Of a stretch of DNA of 64,000 nt, positions 34,921-44,730 are shown in pieces. How positions within the stretch are numbered: position 1 is the stretch's first letter; each line of letters opens with the position of its first letter. The stretch lies in assembly GCA_050291935.1 (NCBI GenBank), contig JBNKKR010000009.1, positions 38,998 to 102,997 on the forward strand, in the 5' to 3' direction. Both the position numbers and the translations under genes were made by a program. Source of the DNA: Desulfocapsa sp050291935 (GTDB taxonomy: Bacteria > Desulfobacterota > Desulfobulbia > Desulfobulbales > Desulfocapsaceae). The notes under the pieces are model-generated. The model did not search any database. It was not told the origin of the DNA and saw nothing but the letters and a program-made list of their open reading frames with translations.

Positions 34921-36513
34921 TCAAGACTTCAAGCTGGCAGCCTGCAGAAAGGCCATGGCAAGATTGGACCCACTTGCATTTCCTCCCATAATGGATAATA
35001 GTTCTGTGGCGAGTATTTTTCCCAGTTGAACGCCCTCCTGATCAAAAGAGTTGATGTTCCAACAAAAACCTTGAAAGACTATCTTTGCCTCGTACAGGGC
35101 AAGTAATGCCCCCATGCTTTCTGGCGTCAACTGCTCTGCAATAAGCACACTATTTACCCGGTTTCCGGCAAACGCCCGATTGGGATTGGCATCTTCTTTG
35201 CCAATTGCCAGGGCCATTGACTGGGCCAGTAAGTTTGCCAATAATTTTTCCTGGGAACTGCTGCCTTCAAGGATGTAATCACATCCCCGCTGATTGTTTC
35301 GAAATCCAATAAACTCCATGGCCACCTCTTCTGTTCCCTGATGGAGCAGCTGGTAGAAGGCATGCTGTCCGTTAGTCCCAGGCTCTCCCCACACAACTGG
35401 ACCACTCTTTACTCGTACTTTCTGCCCGTCTCGTTCAATTGATTTGCCATTGGACTCCATATCACACTGTTGCAAATGCGCGGGAAATCTGTGTAAGGCT
35501 TGACTATAAGGCAACACAGCTACACTTCCTATCCCTAAGAAATTATGGTTCCAGATACCAAGCATGGCCAGCAGCAATGGCACATTTTTTCTGATATCAT
35601 TTTCACAGGCCTCATTATCCACACTATTTGCCCCTTCTAAAAAACGTAACAACTTATCATATCCAATGGCAAAACCAATGGTTAAGGCACCAACCATGGA
35701 TGTTGCGCTGTATCGTCCCCCTATATAATCATACATGTAAAAAGAGCGCAGGTAACGATCCGGATCATCCATGGGACTCCCCTTCCCGGTAACGGAAATA
35801 CAATGCATTTCAGGTTGCAAACCGTGGTGGGTAAGAGCATCTCTGACCATCGTCTCGTTGGCAAGGGTTTCCAGGGTCGTTCCAGATTTTGAGACCACAA
35901 CCACCAAGCTTCGTGTAAGATCAACCTGCTGCATAACTTTGGCAAAATCATCTGGATCAACATTTGCGATAAAATGAACTGCCCGATCTTGGTTTGCGTA
36001 CGCCTGTAAAGCCTCGCAAATGGATCTGGGCCCTAAGTCAGAACCACCTATTCCAACGTGGATAAGCGTATGAAACGGTTCGTTCTGTGCATTGCATATT
36101 TCGTTACTTGCCAGCGCCTCTAAAAAATCCTTAAGCTTTGCGAGCTCAACTCGCGCCTGCTCCGTTGCCAAAGGGTAGAGAGGTTTTTTAGAAAAAAGAT
36201 CTCGACAGGACGTATGCAGTACCTGTCTATTTTCAGAGGGAAAGTTGTCAATGCGGTTGCACGTTGCCCCTGTTCGCATAGCTTGAAATTGTTCAACCAA
36301 CCGGCACTCATCGGCAACAGATTGCAGTCCATCCAGCACCTCTTCATTTACCCGCTGACAACCGTATAACAAGTCAAAATATTTGCCTTGGCAGCAATAG
36401 TCCAGCACTCGTTTGGAAGTCATTATTTCCTTCCCAGTTAAATCAATTGGATCTTTTGCAAGCTTTAACAATCTGGAAAATGCTTCACACTCCACCAATG
36501 ATTTTCCGCTCAT
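34921..36513 (-). CDS. pgi: Glucose-6-phosphate isomerase
   Basis: It interconverts glucose-6-phosphate and fructose-6-phosphate. The 530 residues have the two SIS domains: HVGIGGSDLGPRSICEAL, VVVVSKSGTTLETLANE and VVWGEPGTNGQHAFYQLLHQG, which includes the active-site glutamate and histidine region. It is on the minus strand, 6 bp downstream of rpe, in the sequence dnaG-rpoD-dprA-rpe-pgi. With glgA and gap in the window it supports a glycogen/sugar phosphate route. Confidence 0.97.
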   Translation of the reverse strand: MSGKSLVECEAFSRLLKLAKDPIDLTGKEIMTSKRVLDYCCQGKYFDLLYGCQRVNEEVLDGLQSVADECRLVEQFQAMRTGATCNRIDNFPSENRQVLHTSCRDLFSKKPLYPLATEQARVELAKLKDFLEALASNEICNAQNEPFHTLIHVGIGGSDLGPRSICEALQAYANQDRAVHFIANVDPDDFAKVMQQVDLTRSLVVVVSKSGTTLETLANETMVRDALTHHGLQPEMHCISVTGKGSPMDDPDRYLRSFYMYDYIGGRYSATSMVGALTIGFAIGYDKLLRFLEGANSVDNEACENDIRKNVPLLLAMLGIWNHNFLGIGSVAVLPYSQALHRFPAHLQQCDMESNGKSIERDGQKVRVKSGPVVWGEPGTNGQHAFYQLLHQGTEEVAMEFIGFRNNQRGCDYILEGSSSQEKLLANLLAQSMALAIGKEDANPNRAFAGNRVNSVLIAEQLTPESMGALLALYEAKIVFQGFCWNINSFDQEGVQLGKILATELLSIMGGNASGSNLAMAFLQAASLKS

Positions 36514-36519
36514 CCGTCG

Positions 36520-37200
36520 CTAGCTCCGTTTTGCTTTTCCGATTTTTGCCAGTTTACGCATTTCTGCAATGACCGGCGCGTACTCTTCACAGCCATAAAC
36601 CGCTGATCCAGCAACAAAAATATTTGCCCCCGCCTCTGCAACCCGTTCAATGGTCTTAGGACTAATACCACCATCAATCTCAATCCCCACCGCAAGGCCC
36701 AGCTTGTCTATACGATTTTTTAACTGATCTGTTTTGGTAAGGGTCGATTCAATAAACGACTGCCCCCCAAAACCTGGATTCACACTCATCAACATGACCA
36801 AATCCAGTTCATCGAGGATATAATCAAGACTGTTTAAAGGAGTTGCCGGATTAAGTACTGCGCCCGCCTTTTTCCCAAGCTCTTTGATCCTGTGCACAGT
36901 CCGGTGCAAATGGGTACAGGCCTCAACATGGACAGTAATCCAGTCTGCGCCAGCAGCGGCAAAGGCATCAATATATTTATCAGCATCACTGATCATTAGA
37001 TGCACATCCAAAATTTTATCTGTAACTTTTCTGGCCGCCTTTACAACCAATGGCCCTATGGTGATGTTAGGCACAAAATGGCCATCCATCACATCAATAT
37101 GAATTACTTCCGCTCCCGCCTGATCAACGGCAATAATTTCTTCTCCCAATCGCGTAAAATCAGCAGATAAAATGGATGGGGCAAATTGAATATCAAGCAT
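36520..37200 (-). CDS. rpe: Ribulose-phosphate 3-epimerase
   Basis: This 226-residue TIM-barrel enzyme interconverts ribulose-5-phosphate and xylulose-5-phosphate. Conserved motifs are APSILSADFTRLGEEI, HIDVMDGHFVPNITIGP (metal ligands His, Asp), DVHLMISDADKY, VNPGFGGQSFI and EIDGGISPKTI. It sits between dprA (25 bp upstream) and pgi (6 bp downstream). Confidence 0.97.
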   Translation of the reverse strand: MLDIQFAPSILSADFTRLGEEIIAVDQAGAEVIHIDVMDGHFVPNITIGPLVVKAARKVTDKILDVHLMISDADKYIDAFAAAGADWITVHVEACTHLHRTVHRIKELGKKAGAVLNPATPLNSLDYILDELDLVMLMSVNPGFGGQSFIESTLTKTDQLKNRIDKLGLAVGIEIDGGISPKTIERVAEAGANIFVAGSAVYGCEEYAPVIAEMRKLAKIGKAKRS

Positions 37201-37225
37201 ATTTTTCCTCTGAGCTATACTTAGT

Positions 37226-38335
37226 TTAGTTTACGACTCTTCGAACTTCATCACCCGGTACTATCTCTACCAGCCCTTCCAGTTCAAGGAGGAGCAAAAG
37301 CTCGGCAACTTTTGCACTACTAAGCCCTGAACGGACAATCAAATCGCTACGTGAACAGGGATACACCTCTATTTTCTCCAGCAACGAAGAAGCGTCCTTT
37401 CCCAGATCACGAGGTGGTACATGGGACATCTTACTGGAAGACTCGCTCCCTTTTGCCAATGTCTCCATTTCAACAAGGACGTCTTCTGCGGATTGTACCA
37501 GCTTGGCTCCCTGTTGCAAGAGCCAATGCGTCCCTGAACTTTTAAAAGAATCAATCTGGCCGGGAACAGCAAAGACGTCTCGTCCCTCATCAAGGGCCAT
37601 TCCTGCGGTAATCAACGATCCTGATTTTTTTGCCGCTTCAACCACCACGACCCCTCTGCAAAGCCCTGCCACAATACGATTTCTTGCAGGAAATCTAAAA
37701 CCATCCGGCCGTACCCCAAGGGGATATTCCGTTATTAGCAATGCCTCCCTACGCATCTTCTTATACAATTCCTTGTTCTGCCTGGGATACACCACATCGA
37801 GGCCGCAGCCCAGGACACCTACGGTTCCTCCCCCCACCGAAAGTGCACCCTTGTGGGATTCACCATCAATACCAAGGGCCAACCCGGAAACCACTGTCAC
37901 GCCAGTACGTGCCAGATCACTCGCCAGCTTATACGCCGTCCGTTTACCATAGGCCGTAGCAGCCCTTGAGCCAACCATTGCCACACACGGCAAGTTCAAT
38001 AAGGCACTATTCCCTTGTAGATACAAAACAGCAGGTGGATCTGCAATCTGTTTAAGAAGAATCGGGTACGCTGCATCGACCGGACAAACGGCTCTGGCTC
38101 CGCCATTTTCCAGCCTTTTACAGAGCGAAATTGCCTGTTTTTTAAACTGCTCAGGAGCGCTAAGAAAAGAAAGGAGTTGTGGCCTGATTCCGGCACATGC
38201 TTTGCCACCTTCCTGGCATATCCTGAACAAAGACTCAGGATCGCCAAAATGGTCCAGAAGTTGAAAAATGGTTTTACTGCCAAGTCCAGGAATAAGACTC
38301 AGCGTTATCCAGTCGATTACTTGGCTATCAGCCAT
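37226..38335 (-). CDS. dprA: DNA-processing protein DprA
   Basis: The 369-residue protein loads RecA on incoming single-stranded DNA during natural transformation. It has an N-terminal SAM-like HhH region (LSLIPGLGSKTIFQLLDHFG), the Rossmann-like core with VGSRAATAYGKRTAY, VSGLALGIDGESHKGAL and ALDEGRDVFAVPGQI, and a C-terminal winged-helix (DLIVRSGLSSAKVAELLLLL). DprA is widespread, so competence is not proven. It is downstream of rpoD by 35 bp. Confidence 0.95.
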   Translation of the reverse strand: MADSQVIDWITLSLIPGLGSKTIFQLLDHFGDPESLFRICQEGGKACAGIRPQLLSFLSAPEQFKKQAISLCKRLENGGARAVCPVDAAYPILLKQIADPPAVLYLQGNSALLNLPCVAMVGSRAATAYGKRTAYKLASDLARTGVTVVSGLALGIDGESHKGALSVGGGTVGVLGCGLDVVYPRQNKELYKKMRREALLITEYPLGVRPDGFRFPARNRIVAGLCRGVVVVEAAKKSGSLITAGMALDEGRDVFAVPGQIDSFKSSGTHWLLQQGAKLVQSAEDVLVEMETLAKGSESSSKMSHVPPRDLGKDASSLLEKIEVYPCSRSDLIVRSGLSSAKVAELLLLLELEGLVEIVPGDEVRRVVN

Positions 38336-38370
38336 GCTCCATTACAGGTAGACAGAATAAGATACTCGCA

Positions 38371-39978
38371 TCAATCAGTCATAAAAACTCGCAACTCATC
38401 AACACGGGTGGGGTGCTTTAATTTTTTTATTGCCTGCGCTTCGATTTGACGAATCCGCTCCCGAGTCACGGCAAAGCATTTCCCCACCTCTTCAAGGGTG
38501 TGATCACTACTTAAATCAATACCATAACGCATCCGAACCACTTTTGCCTCCCTGGGAGACAAGGACGCCATCACCTTCCCAAGACACTCTTTCAAGCTCT
38601 CGACCATGGTGGCTTCGTGGGGGCCAAGACTTGAACAGTCTTCTATAAAATCACCAAGATACGTCTCCTCATCCTCTCCAACAGGGGTATCAAGGGAAAT
38701 GGCATCTTTGGCAGTTTTAAGCGCAGCTTTTACCTTTTCGACATCCGTCCCAAGCTGCTCCGCAATTTCCTCGGGGGTTGGCTCCCGGTTCTCCTCTCGA
38801 ACAAAGTCCCTGGAAACCCGCAACAAACGGTTTATGGTTTCTATCATATGGACCGGCAACCGAATGGTTCGCCCTTGATCGGCAATACCTCGGGTAATGG
38901 ATTGTCTAATCCACCAGGTGGCGTAAGTGCTAAACTTATAGCCCCGCCGATAATCAAATTTATCAACGGCTTTCATCAACCCGATATTACCTTCCTGGAT
39001 AAGATCCGGAAACTGCAAACCGCGATTAACAAATTTTTTGGATACAGAAATCACCAGCCGTAAATTTGCCCTGACTAAAGACTCTTTTGCGTGTTTATTG
39101 ATATCACGACCTGTTTCCATTTCATGTAATACCGCATTAAGTGCCCGATACCCAAAGCCAAGGCCCTCTTTGAGTTGCGCCCCGATATGATACTCAATTT
39201 CAGCAGGTGTCAAATCAGCATTCTCACCATCAACGGCCGCCAACTTGTGCGTTTTAAGCACCTCAACACGTATTTTTCTAAACCGTTTAGCAAGCTCCTT
39301 TAAGCTTGAAACAATACCATTTATGCATCGGGTACAGATTACGCTTCCAGCAAAAAGTGTTGCAATCTCAACACCTATCTTGGCCATCTGCCGGCTTATT
39401 TCCTCAGACTGCTCCACATTGGAGGCCACCGTTGCAAACTCTTTTTGTAACTCTTTTCGCTTGTTATCCAGGACAATGGCCCGATCAACCTTTTCAAGAA
39501 AGTGTTTTTTCTCTTTTCTTTCAACACTCAGCTGGTTTTCCTGAATACCACGAATAACATTAAAGATTTTAATATTATCCTCACGAAGTTCGTTGGCTAT
39601 TTCCACAAGAGCTGGGATGGCAAGCGGCGTGGAAAGCGCTGCATCCTGCACCCGGAGCAGCCCTTCTTCCATCATTCTGGCAAGCTCTAATTCTTCTTCA
39701 TGCTTTAAGAGCGTTAAGGTTCCCATCTCACGAAGATAAATCGACATCGGATCTGCGGCTTGATCAGTCCGTTTAGCCCGTCCCCTGGCAAGACGTCTAT
39801 CCCCTTTACGGCGATCAGTAAAAAATCCTTTCCGCCGATCTCCAGAACGGGAAGAGCGTCGATCTTCCTCAATCCCTTCCGGTAACCCAACAGAACGGAC
39901 CTCCTCATCGGAATTAAAAATTCCGGTCAGATCCCTAATGTCATCCGACAAATCCCCGACTATTTCATCATCAGCCAT
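38371..39978 (-). CDS. rpoD: RNA polymerase primary sigma factor RpoD
   Basis: The 535-residue protein is the housekeeping sigma factor. Region 1.2 is at DPMSIYLREMGTLTLLK, region 2 at LRLVISVSKKFVNRGLQF and YKFSTYATWWIRQSITRGIA, region 3 at RVSRDFVREENREPTPEEIA, and region 4 has TLEEVGKCFAVTRERIRQIE. It is shorter than E. coli RpoD (613) and lacks a recognisable region 1.1; the N-terminus instead holds an acidic stretch and a DRR-rich basic segment (GDRRKGFFTDRRKGDRRLA). It follows dnaG after 213 bp, the conserved macromolecular synthesis order. Confidence 0.95.
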   Translation of the reverse strand: MADDEIVGDLSDDIRDLTGIFNSDEEVRSVGLPEGIEEDRRSSRSGDRRKGFFTDRRKGDRRLARGRAKRTDQAADPMSIYLREMGTLTLLKHEEELELARMMEEGLLRVQDAALSTPLAIPALVEIANELREDNIKIFNVIRGIQENQLSVERKEKKHFLEKVDRAIVLDNKRKELQKEFATVASNVEQSEEISRQMAKIGVEIATLFAGSVICTRCINGIVSSLKELAKRFRKIRVEVLKTHKLAAVDGENADLTPAEIEYHIGAQLKEGLGFGYRALNAVLHEMETGRDINKHAKESLVRANLRLVISVSKKFVNRGLQFPDLIQEGNIGLMKAVDKFDYRRGYKFSTYATWWIRQSITRGIADQGRTIRLPVHMIETINRLLRVSRDFVREENREPTPEEIAEQLGTDVEKVKAALKTAKDAISLDTPVGEDEETYLGDFIEDCSSLGPHEATMVESLKECLGKVMASLSPREAKVVRMRYGIDLSSDHTLEEVGKCFAVTRERIRQIEAQAIKKLKHPTRVDELRVFMTD

Positions 39979-40029
39979 ACTTCCCCCTATGATACTGCTT
40001 TATATACTCTTTTCCCCTTAAGCAGCTAC

Positions 40030-40057
40030 TATATAGAATAATGCAACTATAATCAAA
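40030..40057 (-). promoter_or_regulatory. Candidate promoter of rpoD
   Basis: On the minus strand TTTGAT (40057-40052) is followed after 16 bases by TATATA (40035-40030), about 50 bp before the rpoD start. It lies in an AT-rich 213-bp gap between dnaG and rpoD. Confidence 0.35.
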
Positions 40058-40191
40058 TATTTCGGTATAAATAATTAAAAAAATAAGGGAAATTTTATAA
40101 CAACACGCCACAGAAAAGGCTAAACCAGCGCAAACCAAGAAAACATATTCTTTATTTACAGGATGTTACAAAGAACAAAGGCGACAAGCTT

Positions 40192-42018
40192 CTAATCCAC
40201 CAATGTGCTATTTTTTTTTCTAAGCTCTTGCAGTTGCTGGTCAACTTCCATTTTTTCACGAAGATAACTATCTCGCAAATCAATTCTTTTTTCAGTTTCA
40301 CAGATAACAATCTGCTCCATCAACGATTTCGATTTTTGGATAAGTGTATCTCGTTTAAGCCAAAACAAAAGTTCCATCACCTCTGCCCTGCTTCCACTAC
40401 AGAAAAGTCCTTTATCCTTTTCCCTTGAATGCAAAAGAATATCGGAGACAAAACGTCGTTCCTCACCATCAGGAAGATGGTTAAGCAGATCTTCCGGCTC
40501 CATCATATCCGATTTCTCACGAAGTACTGCTAGCTGCAGTAAGAGTATCTCTCCCACCGTTCCTTGCAAACACGCCCGAACCCCAGCCTCTTCAAATTCT
40601 AGAAGGGAGTCTGGATACAAGATCATATGGGTAACAATTCTCTTTTGTGATTGCGATAGAGGGGTCAGTTGTTCCTTTTTCTCTTTTTTTTCAGGAATAA
40701 GTGAGGACTTTTCAGGCCCAACGGATACCGTTGCTGCCCCAAGATCAGATGCTGAGACACCTATGCATTCACTAAAGTGGGACAACATTACAGTACGTTG
40801 CAGAGATGATTTCGCCGCCTGCAGGAGCGGCTGCAATTCTTTGATAATTTTCCCTTTCCCGTCCAAAGTCAAACCATGCTTGCTCACCAACTGTTCCAAG
40901 GTAAACTCAGGTAGAGGCATTGCCCCCAATAGCAGATCATCGAGGGGATCAAGTCCTTTCTCACGAATAAAGGTATCCGGATCATGTCCATCTGGCAGCA
41001 GGGCAACCCTTGCTGGAAGTTCTTCACGCAAAAAAAGAGGCACGGCGCGGATAGCCGCCTTAATTCCGGCACTGTCCCCATCAAACAGCAATATGCACTC
41101 CTCTGCATAGCTTCCAAGGAGTTTAACCTGTTGGGCAGCAAGAGCCGTTCCCAAAGGAGCCACAACATTTGGGCAACCGTGAACAACAAGAGAGACCAAG
41201 TCAAAATTCCCCTCAACCAAAATGGCCTGCCTTTTCCGACGAATATCATCACCTTGTTGATACAGACCAAGCAGTGAAGAGGATTTATTAAAAACCATAC
41301 TTTCCGGGGAATTCATGTATTTGGGCTGTCCTTCCCCGATAATGCGGCCGCCAAAACCCAAGACCTTCCCTCTTCTGCTATAAATGGGAAACAGCACCCG
41401 ATCCCTGAACCGGTCATAGGTCCCGCCCTTTTCCCGCTTTACAAGCAGTCCAAGATCAATAGCCACTCGGTGCTCTTCTCCCTTAAGGCGACTGCCGAGA
41501 TAATTCCACCCCGCATGTTCCGGCGACGGAGCATAGCCCAGTCCGAAGCGTTTCTGTACCTGAAGGGGAATACCCCTTTTTTGTAAATAATTTCGCGCAT
41601 CAGTTGCCGCTGCATCACTCTGCAGGCATTGCTGCCAAATGGCAGCTACCTTCTCATTTACCACATACATCAACTCGCGTTTGCGCCGTTTTTCCTGTTC
41701 CTCAGGGGACATGCGTCTTTCTGGAATTTCAATCTGATATCTACCAGCAAGCTCCTTCATTGCGGTGGGAAAATCCATATTGTGATATTTCATCATAAAC
41801 TCAAAAACATCACCTGAAGCACCACAGCCGAAACAGTGAAAAAATTGTTGCCCGGGATGGACAGAAAAGGATGGCGTCTTTTCGTTGTGAAATGGGCAAC
41901 GGCCAAGAAAGCGAACGCCCGCCTTTTTCAACTCCACACTCTCGCCAATTATCTGTACAATATCGGCAGCCTCTTTTATCTGGGCCGGTAGATCATTATC
42001 AAAACCCGTATATGCCAT
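40192..42018 (-). CDS. dnaG: DNA primase
   Basis: The 608-residue primase makes RNA primers at the replication fork. It has the N-terminal zinc-binding domain with CPFHNEKTPSFSVHPGQQFF followed by CFGCGASGDVFEF (ligands C, H, C, C), a TOPRIM core with ILVEGNFDLVSL and ILLFDGDSAGIKAAIRAV, and a helicase-interacting C-terminal domain. It heads the dnaG-rpoD-dprA-rpe-pgi run. Confidence 0.97.
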   Translation of the reverse strand: MAYTGFDNDLPAQIKEAADIVQIIGESVELKKAGVRFLGRCPFHNEKTPSFSVHPGQQFFHCFGCGASGDVFEFMMKYHNMDFPTAMKELAGRYQIEIPERRMSPEEQEKRRKRELMYVVNEKVAAIWQQCLQSDAAATDARNYLQKRGIPLQVQKRFGLGYAPSPEHAGWNYLGSRLKGEEHRVAIDLGLLVKREKGGTYDRFRDRVLFPIYSRRGKVLGFGGRIIGEGQPKYMNSPESMVFNKSSSLLGLYQQGDDIRRKRQAILVEGNFDLVSLVVHGCPNVVAPLGTALAAQQVKLLGSYAEECILLFDGDSAGIKAAIRAVPLFLREELPARVALLPDGHDPDTFIREKGLDPLDDLLLGAMPLPEFTLEQLVSKHGLTLDGKGKIIKELQPLLQAAKSSLQRTVMLSHFSECIGVSASDLGAATVSVGPEKSSLIPEKKEKKEQLTPLSQSQKRIVTHMILYPDSLLEFEEAGVRACLQGTVGEILLLQLAVLREKSDMMEPEDLLNHLPDGEERRFVSDILLHSREKDKGLFCSGSRAEVMELLFWLKRDTLIQKSKSLMEQIVICETEKRIDLRDSYLREKMEVDQQLQELRKKNSTLVD

Positions 42019-42134
42019 ATCTTTAAACTCGTAAAAGATGTATGCAAATCATCAGAAAAATTGTTAGAATCCTGGCAGTGTAATCTTTTTGGCAACGAAA
42101 GTCACTCCTCCCCTCCGGGCAACAGGTAAGAAAA

Positions 42135-42851
42135 GTGGAAGATTTTGCAAAATCTTTGGCATTTGAAATAAAAAAAGAAATAGCAGACCGCTATTTTGGT
42201 TTTAGAAAGGTCATTGAGGAAGATACAAATGAGTATCAAAAAGAGGTGATCACCTCTGCCCTCAGCTTGGAAACGGATATAGGATTTGATCTGCTCCGCA
42301 TTTATGCCCTTCTCCATGACAACTCCCTTATTCACCGTTTTTACAACCTTACCGGCCTTGGCGAAGTCCTCTTTTTTGATTCCTATGTGACAAGTTCCCC
42401 AACTATTAGAAAACGCCTCTTCGCGTCGCAAAAAATTCGGGGTTTTTTAAAAAAATCACGGACCAAAAATATGTTTTTTGACACCTATGACACCCTCCAC
42501 GCCCACGTCCATTCCTACAGAGCGCGTCTTGCCGCCCTCATTGAGGAACGTGAAGTAATTGCAGAGGAAATCAAACTGTTTTACAAAAAAAATGATATTG
42601 ACGGGATCATGCTTTTTTTACGTGATCTTGACGCAGGGGCCAACACCCAAAGCTCCATGGCTGGAGCGATCAACAGAAACAATGGCGCTGGTGTTGCTGA
42701 AAAAATGCGTCTTACTCCCCCGGACCCTGTGGAAAAGCTCTTGCCAACTCTTCCCGAAATCCCCAGCAAAACATCCATCCGCCATGAATTAGACAAACTG
42801 ATTAATGAGGCTATAAAGCTACAACCAAAATTTGACCTAAAAGACCTTTGA
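42135..42851 (+). CDS. Conserved protein of unknown function
   Basis: This 238-residue soluble protein starts with GTG at 42135. It is mostly helical, with a basic central stretch (IRKRLFASQKIRGFLKKS), an RARLAALIEEREVIAEEIKLFYKK helix half of which could form a coiled coil, and a Pro-rich linker around LTPPDPVEKLLPTLPEIP. There is no signal peptide and no catalytic motif I recognise. It is divergent from dnaG and 112 bp before htpX. Base composition matches the neighbours. Confidence 0.75.
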   Translation: MEDFAKSLAFEIKKEIADRYFGFRKVIEEDTNEYQKEVITSALSLETDIGFDLLRIYALLHDNSLIHRFYNLTGLGEVLFFDSYVTSSPTIRKRLFASQKIRGFLKKSRTKNMFFDTYDTLHAHVHSYRARLAALIEEREVIAEEIKLFYKKNDIDGIMLFLRDLDAGANTQSSMAGAINRNNGAGVAEKMRLTPPDPVEKLLPTLPEIPSKTSIRHELDKLINEAIKLQPKFDLKDL

Positions 42852-42963
42852 CAGCTCATTTGCCAATGCATATTATCTCCGTCAAACAGCATAATCGTAC
42901 CGGCACCAGGAAAACAGACACTAATGCGTTGGCTGGTATTCTTTTCCAAACGATGAGGACAGA

Positions 42964-43803
42964 ATGATAAATATGTTGAAAACCGGCATCCTTATGGCGG
43001 CCCTTACCGCCGTGTTTATGACAGCGGGACAGATCCTTGGAGGGAGCGGTGGTATGGCACTTGCCCTTATCATGGCCCTTGGCATGAATTTTTTTGCTTA
43101 CTGGTTCAGCGACTCAATGGCCTTAAAGATGAGTGGCGCAAGAGAAGTGACAGAAGCAGAAGCTCCTGCATTACACCAGATGGTGGCAAAATTGGCAGCA
43201 AATGCAGCTCTTCCCAAACCCCGGGTGTATATTATCCATAAAGACACCCCAAATGCCTTCGCCACCGGCAGAAACCCAAATCACGCTGCCGTTGCGGTGA
43301 CCAGTGGTTTACAACGAATCCTTAAGCCAAACGAACTCGAAGGCGTTTTGGCCCACGAACTTGGGCATATACAAAATCGTGATATCTTAATAAGCTCCAT
43401 TGCCGCAACCATGGCCGGAGCGATCAGCTATATGGCCAGTATGGCACAATGGGCAATGCTCTTTGGTGGTGGCAGCGATGATGACGAGGGGGGTGCCGGC
43501 ATTGTGGGGAGTCTGCTTATGATGATTTTAGCTCCCCTTGGAGCGTCACTTATTCAGATGGCTATTTCCAGAAGCAGGGAGTTTCAGGCAGACGCAACCG
43601 GTGCCAAGATCTGCAATAGCCCCATGTCACTGGCTTCAGCCCTGCAACAGTTAGAACGCTATAACCAGCAGTTACCAATGAAAGTCAATCCTGCAACCGC
43701 GCAGATGTATATCGTTAACCCTTTGCATGGTGGACAACTGGCGGGACTCTTTTCCACTCACCCTCCAGTGCAGGAACGGATTAGACGCTTAAGCGAATTA
43801 TAA
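42964..43803 (+). CDS. htpX: Protease HtpX homologue
   Basis: This membrane zinc metalloprotease (M48B) degrades misfolded membrane proteins. The 279 residues include two N-terminal transmembrane helices (5-25, 30-48), the zinc motif HELGHIQNRD near residue 140, two further hydrophobic segments around 150-205, and the third ligand region SRSREFQADATGAKI. It is the normal length. A GAGGACAGA stretch precedes the ATG. Confidence 0.95.
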   Translation: MINMLKTGILMAALTAVFMTAGQILGGSGGMALALIMALGMNFFAYWFSDSMALKMSGAREVTEAEAPALHQMVAKLAANAALPKPRVYIIHKDTPNAFATGRNPNHAAVAVTSGLQRILKPNELEGVLAHELGHIQNRDILISSIAATMAGAISYMASMAQWAMLFGGGSDDDEGGAGIVGSLLMMILAPLGASLIQMAISRSREFQADATGAKICNSPMSLASALQQLERYNQQLPMKVNPATAQMYIVNPLHGGQLAGLFSTHPPVQERIRRLSEL

Positions 43804-43838
43804 AAAGGCGCTCTTTTTTCATAGAAGCCTATACCGAT

Positions 43839-44723
43839 ATGCCAAAAAATCCAGCAAAGCCCATTTTAGAACAAATTGACTCGCTCCCTCCTATGCCGTC
43901 AACAGTTTCCAAGGTGCTATCGGTAACTGCTGACCCCGATAGCTGTGGGGATGATCTTGTCAACGCAATCCTCCCCGATCCTGCCATGTGTGCGGCCATT
44001 CTTAAAATAGCAAACTCCGCTTTTTTTGGAATTCCAAGGGAGGTGGCAACGCTTGATAAGGCTGTCAATGTACTGGGGTTTAATGAGGTACATAACATTG
44101 TTCTGGGCAAGGCCGTCTTTAATACGTTTAAGCAAATACCACAGGCCAACAAGCATGTTTCAGATGCATTCTGGCAACATTCATTCTGCTGTGGTCTGGC
44201 AGCAAAAATAATTGCCGATGACCTGCACCTTTCCGCCAGTGAATTTTTCATCGCCGGACTTATCCACGATATAGGTAAACTGATCTTCCTCCTGTGTGAC
44301 TCCGACAAATACGTATCCCTCCTTACAAACTGCAACCGTATACATGGCCAATGCATAGAGCTTGAGGAAATGAAACAATTTGCCACTGATCACTGCCAGG
44401 TGGGGTCACGCCTGCTCACACGCTGGATGTTTCCACCACAACTTATTGCTGCGGTGGGAAAACATCATACTCCGGAAGAGGACGCCTCTTACGAGATAAA
44501 CAGTCTCATCATTCAAATCAGCGACATTATCTGTCTGTTATTAACAGAAGAAGTGCAACCAAAAATTTTTCACAAACAATTCTCAACTCTTCTACCCAAC
44601 GGATATCGTCTTGCCAAAAAGTACAATTTTTCACTGGATGAAGAACTGATACACGAATGGAAAGAGAAGATCTTTGCCAGCATCGAACAAGATGGTGCAA
44701 TAATGCATATTTTCACTTCATAA
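43839..44723 (+). CDS. HDOD-domain protein
   Basis: This 294-residue protein consists of an HDOD domain, an HD-related output domain of signalling proteins. It has LPPMPSTVSKVLSVTADPDS and DLVNAILPDPAMCAAILKIANSAFFG at the N-terminus and the degenerate HD pattern FIAGLIHDIGKLIF. HDIGK retains an HD pair, which is not always so in HDOD proteins. Partner domains are absent. It is 8 bp before ubiB. Roles proposed for the family include c-di-GMP-linked regulation and motility; none can be assigned here. Confidence 0.88.
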   Translation: MPKNPAKPILEQIDSLPPMPSTVSKVLSVTADPDSCGDDLVNAILPDPAMCAAILKIANSAFFGIPREVATLDKAVNVLGFNEVHNIVLGKAVFNTFKQIPQANKHVSDAFWQHSFCCGLAAKIIADDLHLSASEFFIAGLIHDIGKLIFLLCDSDKYVSLLTNCNRIHGQCIELEEMKQFATDHCQVGSRLLTRWMFPPQLIAAVGKHHTPEEDASYEINSLIIQISDIICLLLTEEVQPKIFHKQFSTLLPNGYRLAKKYNFSLDEELIHEWKEKIFASIEQDGAIMHIFTS

Positions 44724-44730
44724 CAATTAC

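Noticed and set aside
42102..42431. Minus-strand open frame opposite the start of the unknown gene at 42135
   Set aside because: It lacks a family signature and overlaps a longer, better-structured plus-strand gene.
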